A DNA stretch of 64,000 nt. It comes from Paratinospora sagittata. Lineage: Eukaryota; Streptophyta; Magnoliopsida; Ranunculales; Menispermaceae. Below, piece after piece: positions 13,401 to 23,708 of the stretch (position 1 is the stretch's first letter; the number at the start of each line of letters is the position of its first letter). Under the pieces are notes generated by a model that worked only from the letters and a program-made list of their open reading frames with translations, was not told the origin of the DNA and ran no database searches. The translations under genes and the position numbers were made by a program. Location: the NCBI GenBank assembly GCA_035771175.1, contig CM069590.1:58101683-58165682 (forward strand), read 5' to 3'.

Positions 13401-15630
13401 AAATGCAAGGAATTTCAGATTTGTAAACCTGAAATATTTATAACTTGAAAGTCTACATTTGAAGACATGCTATTGATGCAACAACATTTCAATGCTATAA
13501 GCAAATTTATCATGGGATGGTGTAGCACTCGACAAGAGCAATATTCTTGCTCAAATTAAAAGGAGAATAAAATGAACAAAAGACATAGATAGTTAACTGT
13601 CCTACAATATTGTATGAGAATAACTTAAATGTGCAATCTAACGTTACTAAATTTTTAAAGAATCAAAGAAAAACATTGAAAGGGACTTTGGGCTGTGAGA
13701 GGATTTGAATTATGAGAAAACTTGTTTCAATAAGAGCAATCTTTTTACTGAAAAGAAAAAGGAACAAGATGAACTAGAGGCATATTTAGTATTTGCCTAT
13801 TCCACCTAACTTATTTGAACAATTTGAAGATACTTTCTAAAGTTGCTGAATTACTTTCAAAGCCAAGGGAAAAAAAAAAGAATAGGATTTTGCGTTGTGA
13901 GAGAGATTTGGTCATCAGGAATCTTGTTTCTGCATGTAGTTAGGGAACATTGTCAGCAGAACTTTAGATAGAGTACATAAGGCTTAATTGGTGTTTATTA
14001 TTGATGATTATCTTTTGCAGAAAAATTTATTGTTATAACTTGAGTGCATCTCTGCAGCTTGATGCTTGTTCTAAACATCTGAAAATAGGGATTGTGCTGG
14101 AACTTTATTTTCTGAGGCTGATGCTTTATGTGGCATGCGTGAGGATGCGTAGTGCATACATGCAAAGTGGAAGCATTCAAAAAATTACACATGATTCCTC
14201 TCCATCACCCACATGTTGAGACTAATAATCTAAGAATATGGAGTTTTGCTGGCCTGTTGATATAAAGTTTTAAGATTTTGGAAGGAAGCTTTCTCCATCA
14301 TGCATTGTTCATCATTTTACATGGTTTGAAAAAGGTTATTGGGATTGAGGTCATATGTTTGATATTCCTTCATTACTGTCACTTTTCTTCTAGCACAGTT
14401 TTAAAAAAAGAGAGTTCCTAGTGCATGAGGCTCCTGCCATTGTGAAGTTTGAGAAAGGGATGATATGTGCAGTCTTACATCCGTTAGTTGAGGTTGTTTT
14501 CGGATTTGAGCTTGTGACCTCTAGGTTACAATAGAGCAGCTTCAATTACTGTTGTGCAAAGGATCACCCTTTGAGGACACAATAGCGTAGGAGATAAATA
14601 AATGAAAAATCAAAAGCAAGAGGGTAATAGGCCTGTAGCAACCCTAATTTCATTAGCATAGATGGTGGACTAATTTTAATATTGTATGTTTGTGGGTTGG
14701 TTTTTTTTTTCTCTCTGATTACTGTCTAAAAAAACTGATGTAAGCAGTGAATGAGATTTCTACTATTGTGGTGTCTAGGGAAGAAATGATGTACATATAG
14801 CATTATCCCTACATTATGGAGAGGTCTTTGTCATATTTAAATTCGTGACCTCTAGGTCACTATGGTGCAACTCCAACTCTTGCACCAAGGCCCATGATCT
14901 CTTTGTGAATGTAGACGAACAGTCGTTCTTAGTTCACTTTACATATTAGTCATGTGTTCCATGATTCCATGCTTTTTGGGAGGTTCTGCTTGGGTATGCA
15001 TAGTGATCTTATCCTTCTGTTTTGTTCCTCTTTCTTTGTTTTGATCTCTTAGTCTTAGATACGAAACAATTGGCTGGAGGTATATTCTTTTGTATAATTG
15101 TCTATGATCTTTATAAAATGCACAAACAAACATGTAAAGCTCAATGGTTTGATAGCTCAATGGTTTGATAGCATGTGTGAGTGTTTTCTTTCCAAGGGTA
15201 TCTTGGCCTTACCCCCAACTAGTCCCTTTAAGGTGTGTGCAAAGCTACCTATCTTACGCACTGGATAATCTGTGAGGAGTTGGGGCAGGATTCAATGGTG
15301 CCACAAAGAAATTGAACATTTGTTATCAAGGGCCATGAGTGTCCTCTGTAGATGTTTGGAATTAGGCAGATTGGGCAGTCATCTAAGCAATCAAAAAGTC
15401 CAAAATTTTCTCCACGTTTTTGATGTTAGTAGATAAGTCAATACAGTGTTATTAGATCTGATCAAAACACAAAGCTTTATACAAACAAAACCTATCCAAG
15501 CTTAATTAGACAGGCAAAACCTAGGTACTGTGTTGACTGTTAAGACCTTTCTGTTGAGTTGAGTGACTGCGTTTGTTTAATTAATTGAAAAAACCAGTGG
15601 ATATCTGTATAAAGGGATTTTTCTTTTTTT

Positions 15631-15662
<32 letters not shown>

Positions 15663-18600
15663 CGCCTTTTGTGATCCTGAAACTTGGAAGAGGATTTGAT
15701 TTGATTTATATAGTCTGCACCATTTTATGTGCATGTCCTTCATGATAGTGTTTAATTCGTCATATTTGCACAAGAACAACCATAATTAAGTAGAGTGAGA
15801 GAGACAAAATAGCATCAGTTACGAACTACTTTGGCTTATCCATTAATGTTGTTTCCTTTATGGCAAAGCTGTATACAAACAAAACCTGTCCAAGCTTAAT
15901 TAGACAGGCAAAACCTAGGTACTGTGTTGACTGTTAAGACTTTCTGTTGAGTTGAGTGACTGAGTTTGTTTAATTAATTGAAAAAACCAGTGGATGTCTG
16001 TGTAAAGGGATTTTTTTTTTCTTTTTTCTTTATTTGTGATCCTGAAACTTGGAAGAGGATTTGTTTTATTTATATAGTCTGTACCATTTTATGTGCATGT
16101 CCTTCATGATAGTGTTTAATTCGTCATATTTGCACAAGAACAACCATAATTTAGTAGAGTGAGAGAGACAAAATAGCATCAGTTACAAACTACTTTGGCT
16201 TATCCATCAATGTTGTTTCCTTTATGGCAACGTACATGTTAAATCAAAATGCTCATACTTGTAGATTCAGATTCATTGTTTCCCTTTGCTCTCACCAATT
16301 ATTAAAACCTATGGCCTTGGCATTCTGCAGTTTTCCTTGTCGCATTTAAAGAGATTTGAGAGCCGGCATTACTTTTTATAAAGAAAGCTCTCTATGTCAC
16401 GTAGCTCCTATGTTTGATTCATTTGGCTTCTTTAAACTGCACGTGTTATGCATGTGTCATTTTCAGTTCAAAACATGAGATATTTAACAATTCAAATATG
16501 GTGTTTGATTTGCTATGCATGAATCTTCATTTTGGTGGGACAGCATGGTTTCTTTCTCCTTTGACTTATCAATGATCAGATTTGGCTGATATGCATTTAT
16601 AAATTGAGAGTATGTTCTTGGTTAAATCTTGTTTTCTGTCACAGTTGGGTTTTGCTGGAAGTCCGGCCATAAGTGGCTACTATGAATCTTTATACTTTTA
16701 TGTGCATTTTGTTGGCTTGTGACGTCTGAAATGTCTGCACACGCGACTGAACTTTATTTATTCGGTTACTCATTTATATCAGGGGCAGTCCCTCTCAATA
16801 TTATATGCTTGGCTTTTTGTTTATAATCATAATAACAGTATTCCTAATTGCTAGTGTGTGCTGTCTCTTCTCTCATAACCAGTTGGTGGATTCTATTGGA
16901 AGAGATACTTTTGCTTCGAGTTGGGTTTTAATGATAAAGGTCCTTAATTGGCATATGAATTGAGATTTGGATGGGTTTGTCACCTGGGAATTTAATGGCC
17001 ACCTTTCCAAACTGGTAATGGCAAATGGGGATATAATGCGTTTTCACTTGAATGGTTGTGTAACATGTTTCCTATGTGTGAAATGTTTTTTTTTTCTTCC
17101 TTTGAGCTGCTTTCAGCCTTTACTTGCCAAGATCCTTGCATGCATCTGGCTTTGGGATATTTCTCCAAGAAGAAAAAGAAATAATTTGTCTGGCAACACT
17201 ACTATGATGCTAGGTGTGGCTTGGCTTTAGTGTTTATGTGTGCCACGGAATATGTCCCGGCTTATGTTATAGGTTTTATTGTTTTTTCCTTTGACTGCTG
17301 TCATCAGAATCCTTTCATTTTGTACTAGGTTCTATTCTATTTTTTCACAGCTGCTTTGATGGCATAATAATGTCTAGTGTATTCTGTTGAAAAGGTGAGG
17401 CTGTTTTTGTCGGAGGACTGTCCATCACAAGTTGGATTGGCTGCTCAAGAGCACCTACAAGCAAAGGCATCATGGCTATTGCATTCAACTGGAATGGGCT
17501 TTGATGACCATTTGCCACCTGGATTTGAAGGAGCTCGTTCTGTGAATAAGTTGAAGAAGGAAGTGTCCCAGATCCCTCTGATTAAATGGCAATGCCCTCC
17601 CAAAGTAAGCTGGTCGTTGTATATTGTCTCAATTAATTGGTTTCAAGCATCATTGTGTAATTTTCAGCAAGATGTCTTGTCCTTGTTTGGTTGCTACATC
17701 CTGCATTAAAATCTATTATGTGAAAAGTGAATTTCAATCTGGTAATAGCTCCATTCTCTTTCTGCAGTTTATGTTGAATCCCCATTGGCAAGTGGTGGCT
17801 GGGGAAGAAAGTAAAGAGATAAAAGTTCAATCTCAGCGAGAGTTGAGAGTTCTCGAAGCAGTTTATCCTCATCAGTCTGCCATACCTCAAAGGTCATTCT
17901 CTTCCCTCCTGCAAGCTTCATTCCATAGAGTTTACCTGTGTTTATAACCCTTTTTTTTGCTTACATCATCCAACCATCCATGCACAGTCCCTCAGTTTCA
18001 TCAGATGTAGAATCCTGTCATTTTGACAACAATGAAACTCCAGATGTTCCCATCACTGCAATTGAAGACGAAGATATGAATGATCCATCGTCCAGTTTGG
18101 TGACACCCATTAGCAATGCCACAACTTCACGGCTGCCCATGTTGCCCCCTAATCTTTTGGCTTCTGGAAATTATCAGATATCTCAAGGTGGCGCAACATC
18201 TGGTGCTCCAAGTCCACCAACCATCGAAAGACCCTCAATTGGGGTTATACCTGGTGTTGAACCAGATGTAGTTGCCGCTGCCTCTGCCGCCTTTACTGCA
18301 ATTATGAGAAGTAATGAGCAGGGTAGTTTGATTGATCCTGAATTGCTCATAAAAATCCTCAGCAACCCTAAACTTATTGAAAAATTAGTCTCAGATTATG
18401 GTCCTCCTGCCAACCCACCAGCACCAATGGCAGTATCGTCAACATCGATGAACTTGTCTGTCTCGCAATCAGGTTCACCTCCTATTCGGGCTGCTAGGAT
18501 TGAACCTGAACCACCTTTGTCTGTGGCTAGTACTGGGCACTTCCATCATGTAACAAATCCAGTGACATCCCCCCCAGTTGTTCCAATCTCTGCTGCACCT

Positions 18601-18939
18601 GCCATGAAAGGCCCTCCTGTTAAAGATATAAACTACTACAAGAGCTTGATTCAACTTCATGGAGAAGAAAGACCAGAAGCTCATGAACAGACAATCCTGC
18701 AGTTCGGTAACCGCCCAGCCGGCGTAAAAACAGAACATGTACAAAGCTCCAAACCAAGAGATAGTAAACCTAAGATTAAGAAACCTTGTATTTACTTCAA
18801 TAGTTCAAGGGGATGCAAACATGGAGCCAACTGTGCATACCAGCATGACATTTCTGCGCAACAGCGGATAGGCAGCACAGCAGAATTGCGGACTTCAAAG
18901 AGAATGAAACTAGACAGAGAAATTACAGGAAGAACATAA
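7484..18939 (+). CDS. Zinc finger CCCH domain protein (C3H6-like)
   Basis: Four exons: 7484-7543, 17395-17604, 17768-17892 and 17988-18939; total 1,347 nt, 448 residues, in frame at every join. The short first exon encodes MRGSQKSKSVTWAPDGILCQ and joins VRLFLSEDCPSQVG, a junction I recall from Arabidopsis C3H6-type (At1g19860-like) proteins. The middle is a long Pro/Ser/Ala-rich, probably disordered region. A single C-x8-C-x5-C-x3-H finger lies at about residues 398-420, just before a basic tail. Such fingers usually bind RNA, and the family is probably nuclear; the target is unknown. The odd feature is intron 1 (7544-17394), about 9.85 kb, packed with repeats while the other introns are 95-163 nt. 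The last ~100 coding bases and 3' UTR are duplicated in inverted orientation at 19575-19855. Confidence 0.85.
9007..9774. mobile_element. Nested hAT-like non-autonomous element with 8 bp TSD
   Basis: The 768 bp segment begins CTAGGGGTGGCG and ends GCCACCCCT, giving short terminal inverted repeats. It is flanked by the perfect 8 bp direct repeat AAGTGCTT at 8999-9006 and 9775-9782. Eight-base target duplications are characteristic of hAT transposons. The interior contains inverted, CCCGAAC/GGGTTCG-rich subterminal sequence and no transposase. It inserted into the larger foldback element. Confidence 0.75.
9389..9573. mobile_element. Third-level nested MITE with 8 bp TSD
   Basis: A 185 bp segment begins TAGTGTTTTCAAGGCG and ends CGCCTTGAAAATACTG, so its ends are inverted repeats. 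It is flanked by AGACATAG (9381-9388) and AGACATAT (9574-9581), a 7/8 matching target duplication. It sits inside the 9007-9774 element, giving three insertion layers in one intron. Its size, ends and duplication length fit a hAT-type MITE. Confidence 0.65.
10301..12125. other. Intron 1 sequence with no recognised feature
   Basis: AT-rich intronic DNA. A 23-base segment (CATTTTACTATAGGAAACTC core) is tandemly doubled near 11510-11550. No exon, RNA gene or further transposon can be supported. Confidence 0.4.
12126..12600 (-). mobile_element. RTE-clade LINE 3' fragment
   Basis: On the minus strand this reads as the degenerate end of an RTE-type LINE. A segment near 12545-12560 would encode an MLY-x-T-x-CW-like peptide, the reverse-transcriptase C-terminal motif also seen at about 39250-39285. 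At 12128-12175 it ends in the family tail (CATGTAGTTGAG, AAAAGGC, TTGTTGAGTT). It is 5' truncated and full of stops. It lies within intron 1 of the CCCH gene. Confidence 0.55.
14395..14580 (-). mobile_element. SINE-like element
   Basis: The minus strand shows a tRNA-like head: AGTAATTGAAGCTGC, then a TAACCTAGAGGTCACAAGC segment resembling the GGTCAC-GGTTCGA box region of a common plant tRNA-derived SINE, and further on a GAGCCTCATGCACTAGGA end. Related copies lie at 14790-14910 and 38850-38995. No target duplication was found, so boundaries are approximate. Confidence 0.45.
14790..14910 (-). mobile_element. SINE-like fragment, second copy
   Basis: This partial copy has the same diagnostic stretch as 14395-14580, a GACCTCTAGGTCAC core followed by GTGCAACTCCAACTCTTGCACCAAGGC, all read on the plus strand as the inverse of the SINE head. 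It is truncated. Confidence 0.4.
15472..16231. repeat. Tandem duplication, two copies of ~0.36-0.4 kb
   Basis: Sequence from about 15472 to 15868 is repeated at about 15869-16231 with an offset near 394 bases and only scattered substitutions. Shared landmarks are CAGGCAAAACCTAGGTACTG at 15511 and 15905 and GTTGTTTCCTTTATGGCAA at both ends. Copy 1 carries a much longer poly(T) tract (15620-15662), which accounts for most of the length difference. It lies within intron 1 of the CCCH gene. Confidence 0.85.
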
Positions 18940-19070
18940 TTGTGCTTGTGGATCTTCACGTTTATTGCTATTCAAACGAGTTTCCATTTGCTGGGCCGTT
19001 TTTTAGGCCTCTCTCTTCCTCTTTCTTAATCTCCTTTTCACCGTAAATAGATTTTTTAATTTTTATTTAA
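18785..19070 (+). repeat. Left arm of inverted duplication (CCCH gene 3' end)
   Basis: This arm covers the zinc-finger codons, the stop codon and the start of the 3' UTR of the CCCH gene. Its reverse complement, diverged but clearly alignable, lies at 19575-19855. The shared core TTTACTTCAATAGTTCAAGG and the following GGATGCAAACATGGAGCC match exactly. Confidence 0.85.
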
Positions 19071-19574
19071 ATTCAATATTTTGTTTGTGAATTGTTCTCC
19101 CATTTCCTCCCGTCCCCCTTTTCTGTTGTTCTTTCTTATGCAAATGCTGTGGCTACAATCCAATATGTACTAATCGTGAGGTCTTACCATGACGTTCTCC
19201 GGAAAGATGTTTCCTCTGGTACATCAGTATGGTTTTGGGTTAGTTTGATGGTTAGGAACATGTCTATACATGTTATCGAGGATTAGGCCGTAGTCTACCC
19301 TTTGAATTGAATAATAATAAAAAAAAAAAGATCTATGTTAATATATGAGGTTGCTCTCTAGGACTGGTTAGAGCATGGTAGCTATCTTTTGGATAGGTAA
19401 AGAAATTAGAGATGCTTTTTAAGTGCGACTGAAAATAGAACTAATGTTATAACCATCACAGATCATACAATACATACCTGTTGAAATGTGCACCAGAGAG
19501 GCATTAAAGGGATATTGTACCTTTCTTTTTGTGGATATACATGATACATAATTGTACTTGTAGTTGCGGTAGTT
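18940..19574 (+). other. 3' UTR of the CCCH gene and palindrome spacer
   Basis: The first ~130 bases are 3' UTR shared with the inverted copy. The remaining ~500 bases form the spacer between the two arms. No reading frame or motif of note is seen. Confidence 0.4.
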
Positions 19575-19855
19575 CACCTTTGCAAATAAAAACTGTATTT
19601 ATGGTGATAAGGGGGACTAAGAAAGAGAAAGTGAGGTCTAAAAAGATGGCCTAGCAGTAGCAATTTGTTTGTATAGCAGTATATGTGAAGGCTCAAAAGC
19701 CCAAATACGTTCTTCCCGTAATTTCTGTCTAGTTTCATTCTCTTTGCAGTTGGCAATTCCGCTGTGCTGCCAATCTGCTGTTGCACAGAAATGCCATGCT
19801 GGTATGCACAGTTGGCTCCATGTTTGCATCCCCTTGAACTATTGAAGTAAATGCA
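19575..19855 (-). pseudogene. Inverted duplicate of the CCCH gene 3' end
   Basis: Read on the minus strand, this segment repeats the zinc-finger coding end and about 150 bases of 3' UTR of the gene 500 bases away. It retains the C-x5-C-x3-H part of the finger and the GSTAEL-x-T/A-x-KRMKLDR tail. A small deletion relative to the gene shifts the frame after the LDR residues, so the copy would read into non-homologous residues. No promoter or upstream exon accompanies it, so it is a pseudogene fragment. It sits in inverted orientation, separated from the gene by a spacer of about 500 bases, and could pair with read-through transcripts. Confidence 0.85.
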
Positions 19856-20129
19856 AGAACAACGTTGAAACCCAATCTTTGATATTCCCCAAATGAAGGA
19901 AAATTAACTTAAACAGAACAAAAACAAAAACAAAAGTGGGTTTTTTGTCCCAAAAAAAAGGGTAAGTAGGGTACTTTCACAGAAAAAAAAGAAGAAAAAA
20001 GATGGATTTTTATATTTCTGCAAAAAGGGAGGTCTAAGCCATTACCTCAACTGCATGAGGCATAAACAGAAAATCTAGAGCACCCAGAAGATCATCAACT
20101 AGAACGTGGAATGTCAAAAAATCAATACA

Positions 20130-20747
20130 GTGTATGGCTTGTGGCCCTCGAGAATCTGTACCCAGGATTTATTACAGAAACGCCTCCCTCATAGTTACCT
20201 TTCGCCTCATTGTTGTACTTTGTGCGCAAGACTTTGAATCGGTTGATCATCTTTTCTTTAGATGCTCTTTTGCAAGTCAGGTTTGGAGGAGATGGAAGAT
20301 ATTGCTGCCTGGAAAATTTTCTAGGCCTTCAACAGTCGAAAACTGCTTTGCCTCTGATCATTTGGTTGGTTCGAGTAAAGAGATGCAAGGAGATTGGAAG
20401 CATCATTTCAGTGGGAGTTCTTTGGTCTATCTCGGGTGCAAGGAACAATAGGATTTTCAGCAATGTTATTTAAGGGTAGTGATGATTGTTGGAAGAACTC
20501 TAGTGCTGCTGCGGCTAGATGGGCCTCTTCTTCCAAGATAGGAGCTGGTTATTCTTTTGCAGAGTGGCATAGGAATTGGATTGCTATGCTGTAATTTCTT
20601 GTGGGTTGGGGTTACTCTGTTTTGTTTAGGAGTGCTATACCTTGGTGTGCTGCTTCTCTCATGTCATGAGCATTTCTTATGCTCTTTTCATCTGTTTAAT
20701 TTTGAAGTATCAATATAATATTTTCTCTTTTCAAAAAAAAAAAAAAA
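20130..20747 (+). mobile_element. 5'-truncated LINE (L1-type) 3' end
   Basis: Two shifted frames together encode the C-terminal end of a plant L1-type LINE polyprotein. The zinc-knuckle-like ESVDHLFFRCSFASQVW is at about 20235-20285. After a frameshift come GARNNRIFSN and a RWASSSKIGAGYSFAEW-type end, stopping near 20594. A ~140-base 3' UTR and a poly(A) run at 20733-20747 follow. The reverse transcriptase and endonuclease are absent, so this is a dead, 5'-truncated copy. The exact 5' edge is uncertain; I could not confirm a clean target duplication. Confidence 0.7.
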
Positions 20748-23213
20748 GAATAGCACCAGGAGATGGCTCCTGCTGAGAGATCTAAACAGAAAATCCATTA
20801 GATTAACAAGAAGTTTTTTTTTTTTTTTTTTGTAATTGATCAATAAGAAGTTATATATTAATTAAAAACGAAATACCATAGCTTGAAGAATCTTTTAGGA
20901 ACTTCGGTTGTTTTGATAGTGAATCCTATCAAAAAACATATCTCCAACAAGTGTAAAAAAGGAAGACACAAGTGAACACATAATAGCAAGTTCTCCACCC
21001 ACGGGCTTTTCTAAGCAAAGAAGAAAAATATAAAAGCATATCAACATTAGCACAAAGCCTCCGAATTCAGATGGGCTAAAGAATAACAAAAAAAGAAAAG
21101 AAAAGAAAAAGAAAGATTAAGATTCCCTACCTTGTGTATTAAGAGTGTGAATCAGGAAATCTGGTGCTTCAATGGCATTCGACATGGCAAAAATTCTGAA
21201 AGTGGCATGTACTCTTCACAGAAGTTTCATATGACAAGCTCCCTTCTCCTTCAGCGGCCAAAACCAATTTTGTTATTTATGCCACGAAAGTCAAATACAA
21301 CAAGAATCCCTCCAACGAGCAGTCTGAACTAAATTGACCTCAATTAACCTTTCCCAACACTGAAAACCTGCTGAACATTGAGAATGACACGCATGTGGAA
21401 TTGAACCAGACCAGGCCAAGCACTAGCTATAGACACAACTCTGGTGATCCATAATCATTTTGACTCTCAATCAAAACAAGCCATCTACAATGATTCCAAG
21501 AAACTAAGATACTGAAGCACAACACATACTGAATTAATCAGCAATGGTAAAACCTAAGTCCTCCAAATTTAGCAAGTACAAATTTCAATCAACCAACTTG
21601 CCCCTGTGCTGAGCTTATTGACCATATATTACACAGCTGTTATTAAGCCTGGATAATGGAAGAGGATTGTGTTAGATAGATGATAATCAATGTAAAACTT
21701 TGTCAATTCAACTATAAGTCTATAGTAAGAATGTACTTACTCATACGATGGCAAAAGGGCTAGGACATACTTGTAATATAATTTTCGACTTAGTGCTTGA
21801 TAGAATGGAAAGGAGGACATGGATTCATGTAGTCAAACTTGTATAGTTGAAAAAAAAAAAAAAAAGCTTTGTTGAGTTGAATTGAGTTAAGAAATTTTGA
21901 TCAAACAAATTTGCAAAAAAAAATGACAACCTAGTTTTTAAAGTAAAAAAGAATGACTTCTGAATCTCCATCCTCCATGCAGAAGAGCAATGCAAGACAT
22001 TAATTATCATCAGAGAACTTATACATGTTTCAGAATGACTCAAAGCATGAAATCTAATTTTCAGACCTGGATGCACAATTTGTGAACAGATCAGATCAGA
22101 TTACCACCAAAACAAAAAAAAAACCAAGTGCTCTAACCAAATCAACATCAAAAGAAATTTTGTGACTGTTATTTGATGAAGCTGCAAGATAGAATATACT
22201 CACTGGTTTGGCAGAGAGGAATGCGATGGCACAGACTTCTACCCAATTTTTGGGGAATCTTTTTCGTAATCAAGAAGTGCAGACACAGTTTCATATGCAT
22301 GTAGTTTGAAGGCAACAGTGCAAGAAAAAAGAGATTAGCATGAGTTCAGAGTTCCTCAGTTTCATATACAAGTCAAATCCCTACTCCTAGCATGCTCAGC
22401 AGCAGGTGAAATTCACAATTATGGATACAGGCGGCTAGAAAAATAGTCATCAAAAGATATTACTCAGCAATAAGTAAATAAAAAGATTCTTAAATATTTC
22501 AAGTTTGTTTCCACAACACTAAGAGAAAACAGGTTTTCAACTTCCTCAAACAAAATTTTGAAATACTCCACCTATTTGGAACAAGAATATAACTAAGCAG
22601 ACTAGAAGATAAAGCTGAATATTTGAGGTCCTCATTTAGTATGAGAAAAAAGGCTTTACGCTTTCGAGCAACAGAACTAAGATATTGAAAGACTGCACTT
22701 TCATGGGCTACATACATAATGAAGCAGATTTAACCAGGTATCAGACAGACACCTAGACCTCAACTCCACAACTTAACGAAGAAACCTAACTCTAGTTTTG
22801 TTTGATAGTCGCTGCAAATAAACTATAAATAAGAAAAGGTTAGCAGATTAAAAAAAAAAGTTGATCTTCTAAGTGTACAAAAGGAATGTACTAAAAACAA
22901 AATAAGAGCAAAATTTCCAACTTTTAAGAGAAAACAATTTGACAAAAGAATGCACCGTAAGTGACCACCAACAAAATGAAGTAGATTTAAGTTTAATAAA
23001 AACAGGCTTCGGCAAGTGTCCCAAACCCCTGCTCTTCATCAGCAATAAACATTTAAGAAAAATCTGAAAAAGAAATTGTCATTTATTAGAATGGCTTGTT
23101 ATGAATTAAAGAATGGGGACATTGATTGAAAAAAATATATATTTTTTAACGTTTTGAAAGGTAACATACATAGGAATAAGCACGTAAAAATGAGGCCACT
23201 AAAGAAGAAAGTT
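20748..23213. other. Intergenic region with a LINE tail at about 21790-21893
   Basis: About 2.5 kb without a supportable gene. Around 21790-21893 the plus strand reads like an RTE LINE 3' end (GATAGAATGGAAAGGAGGAC, GATTCATGTAGTC, TTGTATAGTTGAAAA, GCTTTGTTGAGTTGAA). The rest is AT-rich and may contain part of the 3' UTR of the FAR1-family gene. Confidence 0.4.
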
Positions 23214-23708
23214 TTACAGACTTGGCATTTGATCCCAGATGATCAAGGAGTCCTTAGTTAACCCCTCACTTGCAAGTTTATCAGCCATTGAGTTTCCTTC
23301 TCTGTGAATGTGTGTAATACGCCCCAAGGCTAGCTTAGACATAATGGACTCAATCTCAAAGAACATAGGGGTGAAACTCCAAGGGATATCACTCTCTCTT
23401 CTCAACCACTTGATGACAAGTTGGGAATCCCCTTCAATCCATACTGAGCTAGATGGAAGACTGGACAGTATTTTTAGCCCATTCCAAAGGGCCAACATTT
23501 CTGCATCCACTGCCTGCACCTCTCCAGCTGGTCCAGCATATGCCTTGATGATAGATCCATCACTAACTGAAATTATGCCACCAAAACCTGCAACTCTTCG
23601 CTTAGTGCTTCCCAAACAAATCTCTTTACTAATTCCACCAAAATTGAGCTTGATCCATCCGGACGAAGGTAGAAGCCATGAATCTGATGGTCGAGCAACA
23701 TGATTGAC
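23214..23708 (-). CDS. RNase H-like (RVT_3 type) domain exon
   Basis: This 165-codon frame matches the RNase H-like domain common in plant 'putative ribonuclease H' proteins and in LINE C-termini. Conserved blocks are GWIKLNF, a GFGG core, VQAVDAEMLALWNGL, the WIEGDSQLVI strand and a HIHREGNSMAD end. The Asp expected in NFDG is replaced by Gly (codon GGT), which should abolish or reduce metal-dependent cleavage; the later acidic residues remain. A good acceptor (pyrimidine-rich, TTTAG) precedes it at 23709, in phase with the last DLNQ exon of the FAR1-family gene. Alternatives are a separate small gene or an inert retroelement fragment. Confidence 0.7.
   Translation of the reverse strand, partial: VNHVARPSDSWLLPSSGWIKLNFGGISKEICLGSTKRRVAGFGGIISVSDGSIIKAYAGPAGEVQAVDAEMLALWNGLKILSSLPSSSVWIEGDSQLVIKWLRRESDIPWSFTPMFFEIESIMSKLALGRITHIHREGNSMADKLASEGLTKDSLIIWDQMPSL

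Noticed and set aside
20061..20797. Target duplication around the LINE at 20130-20747 (TAAACAGAAAATC at both sides)
   Set aside because: The repeats do not abut the poly(A) tail or a clear 5' edge, so the match may be coincidental.
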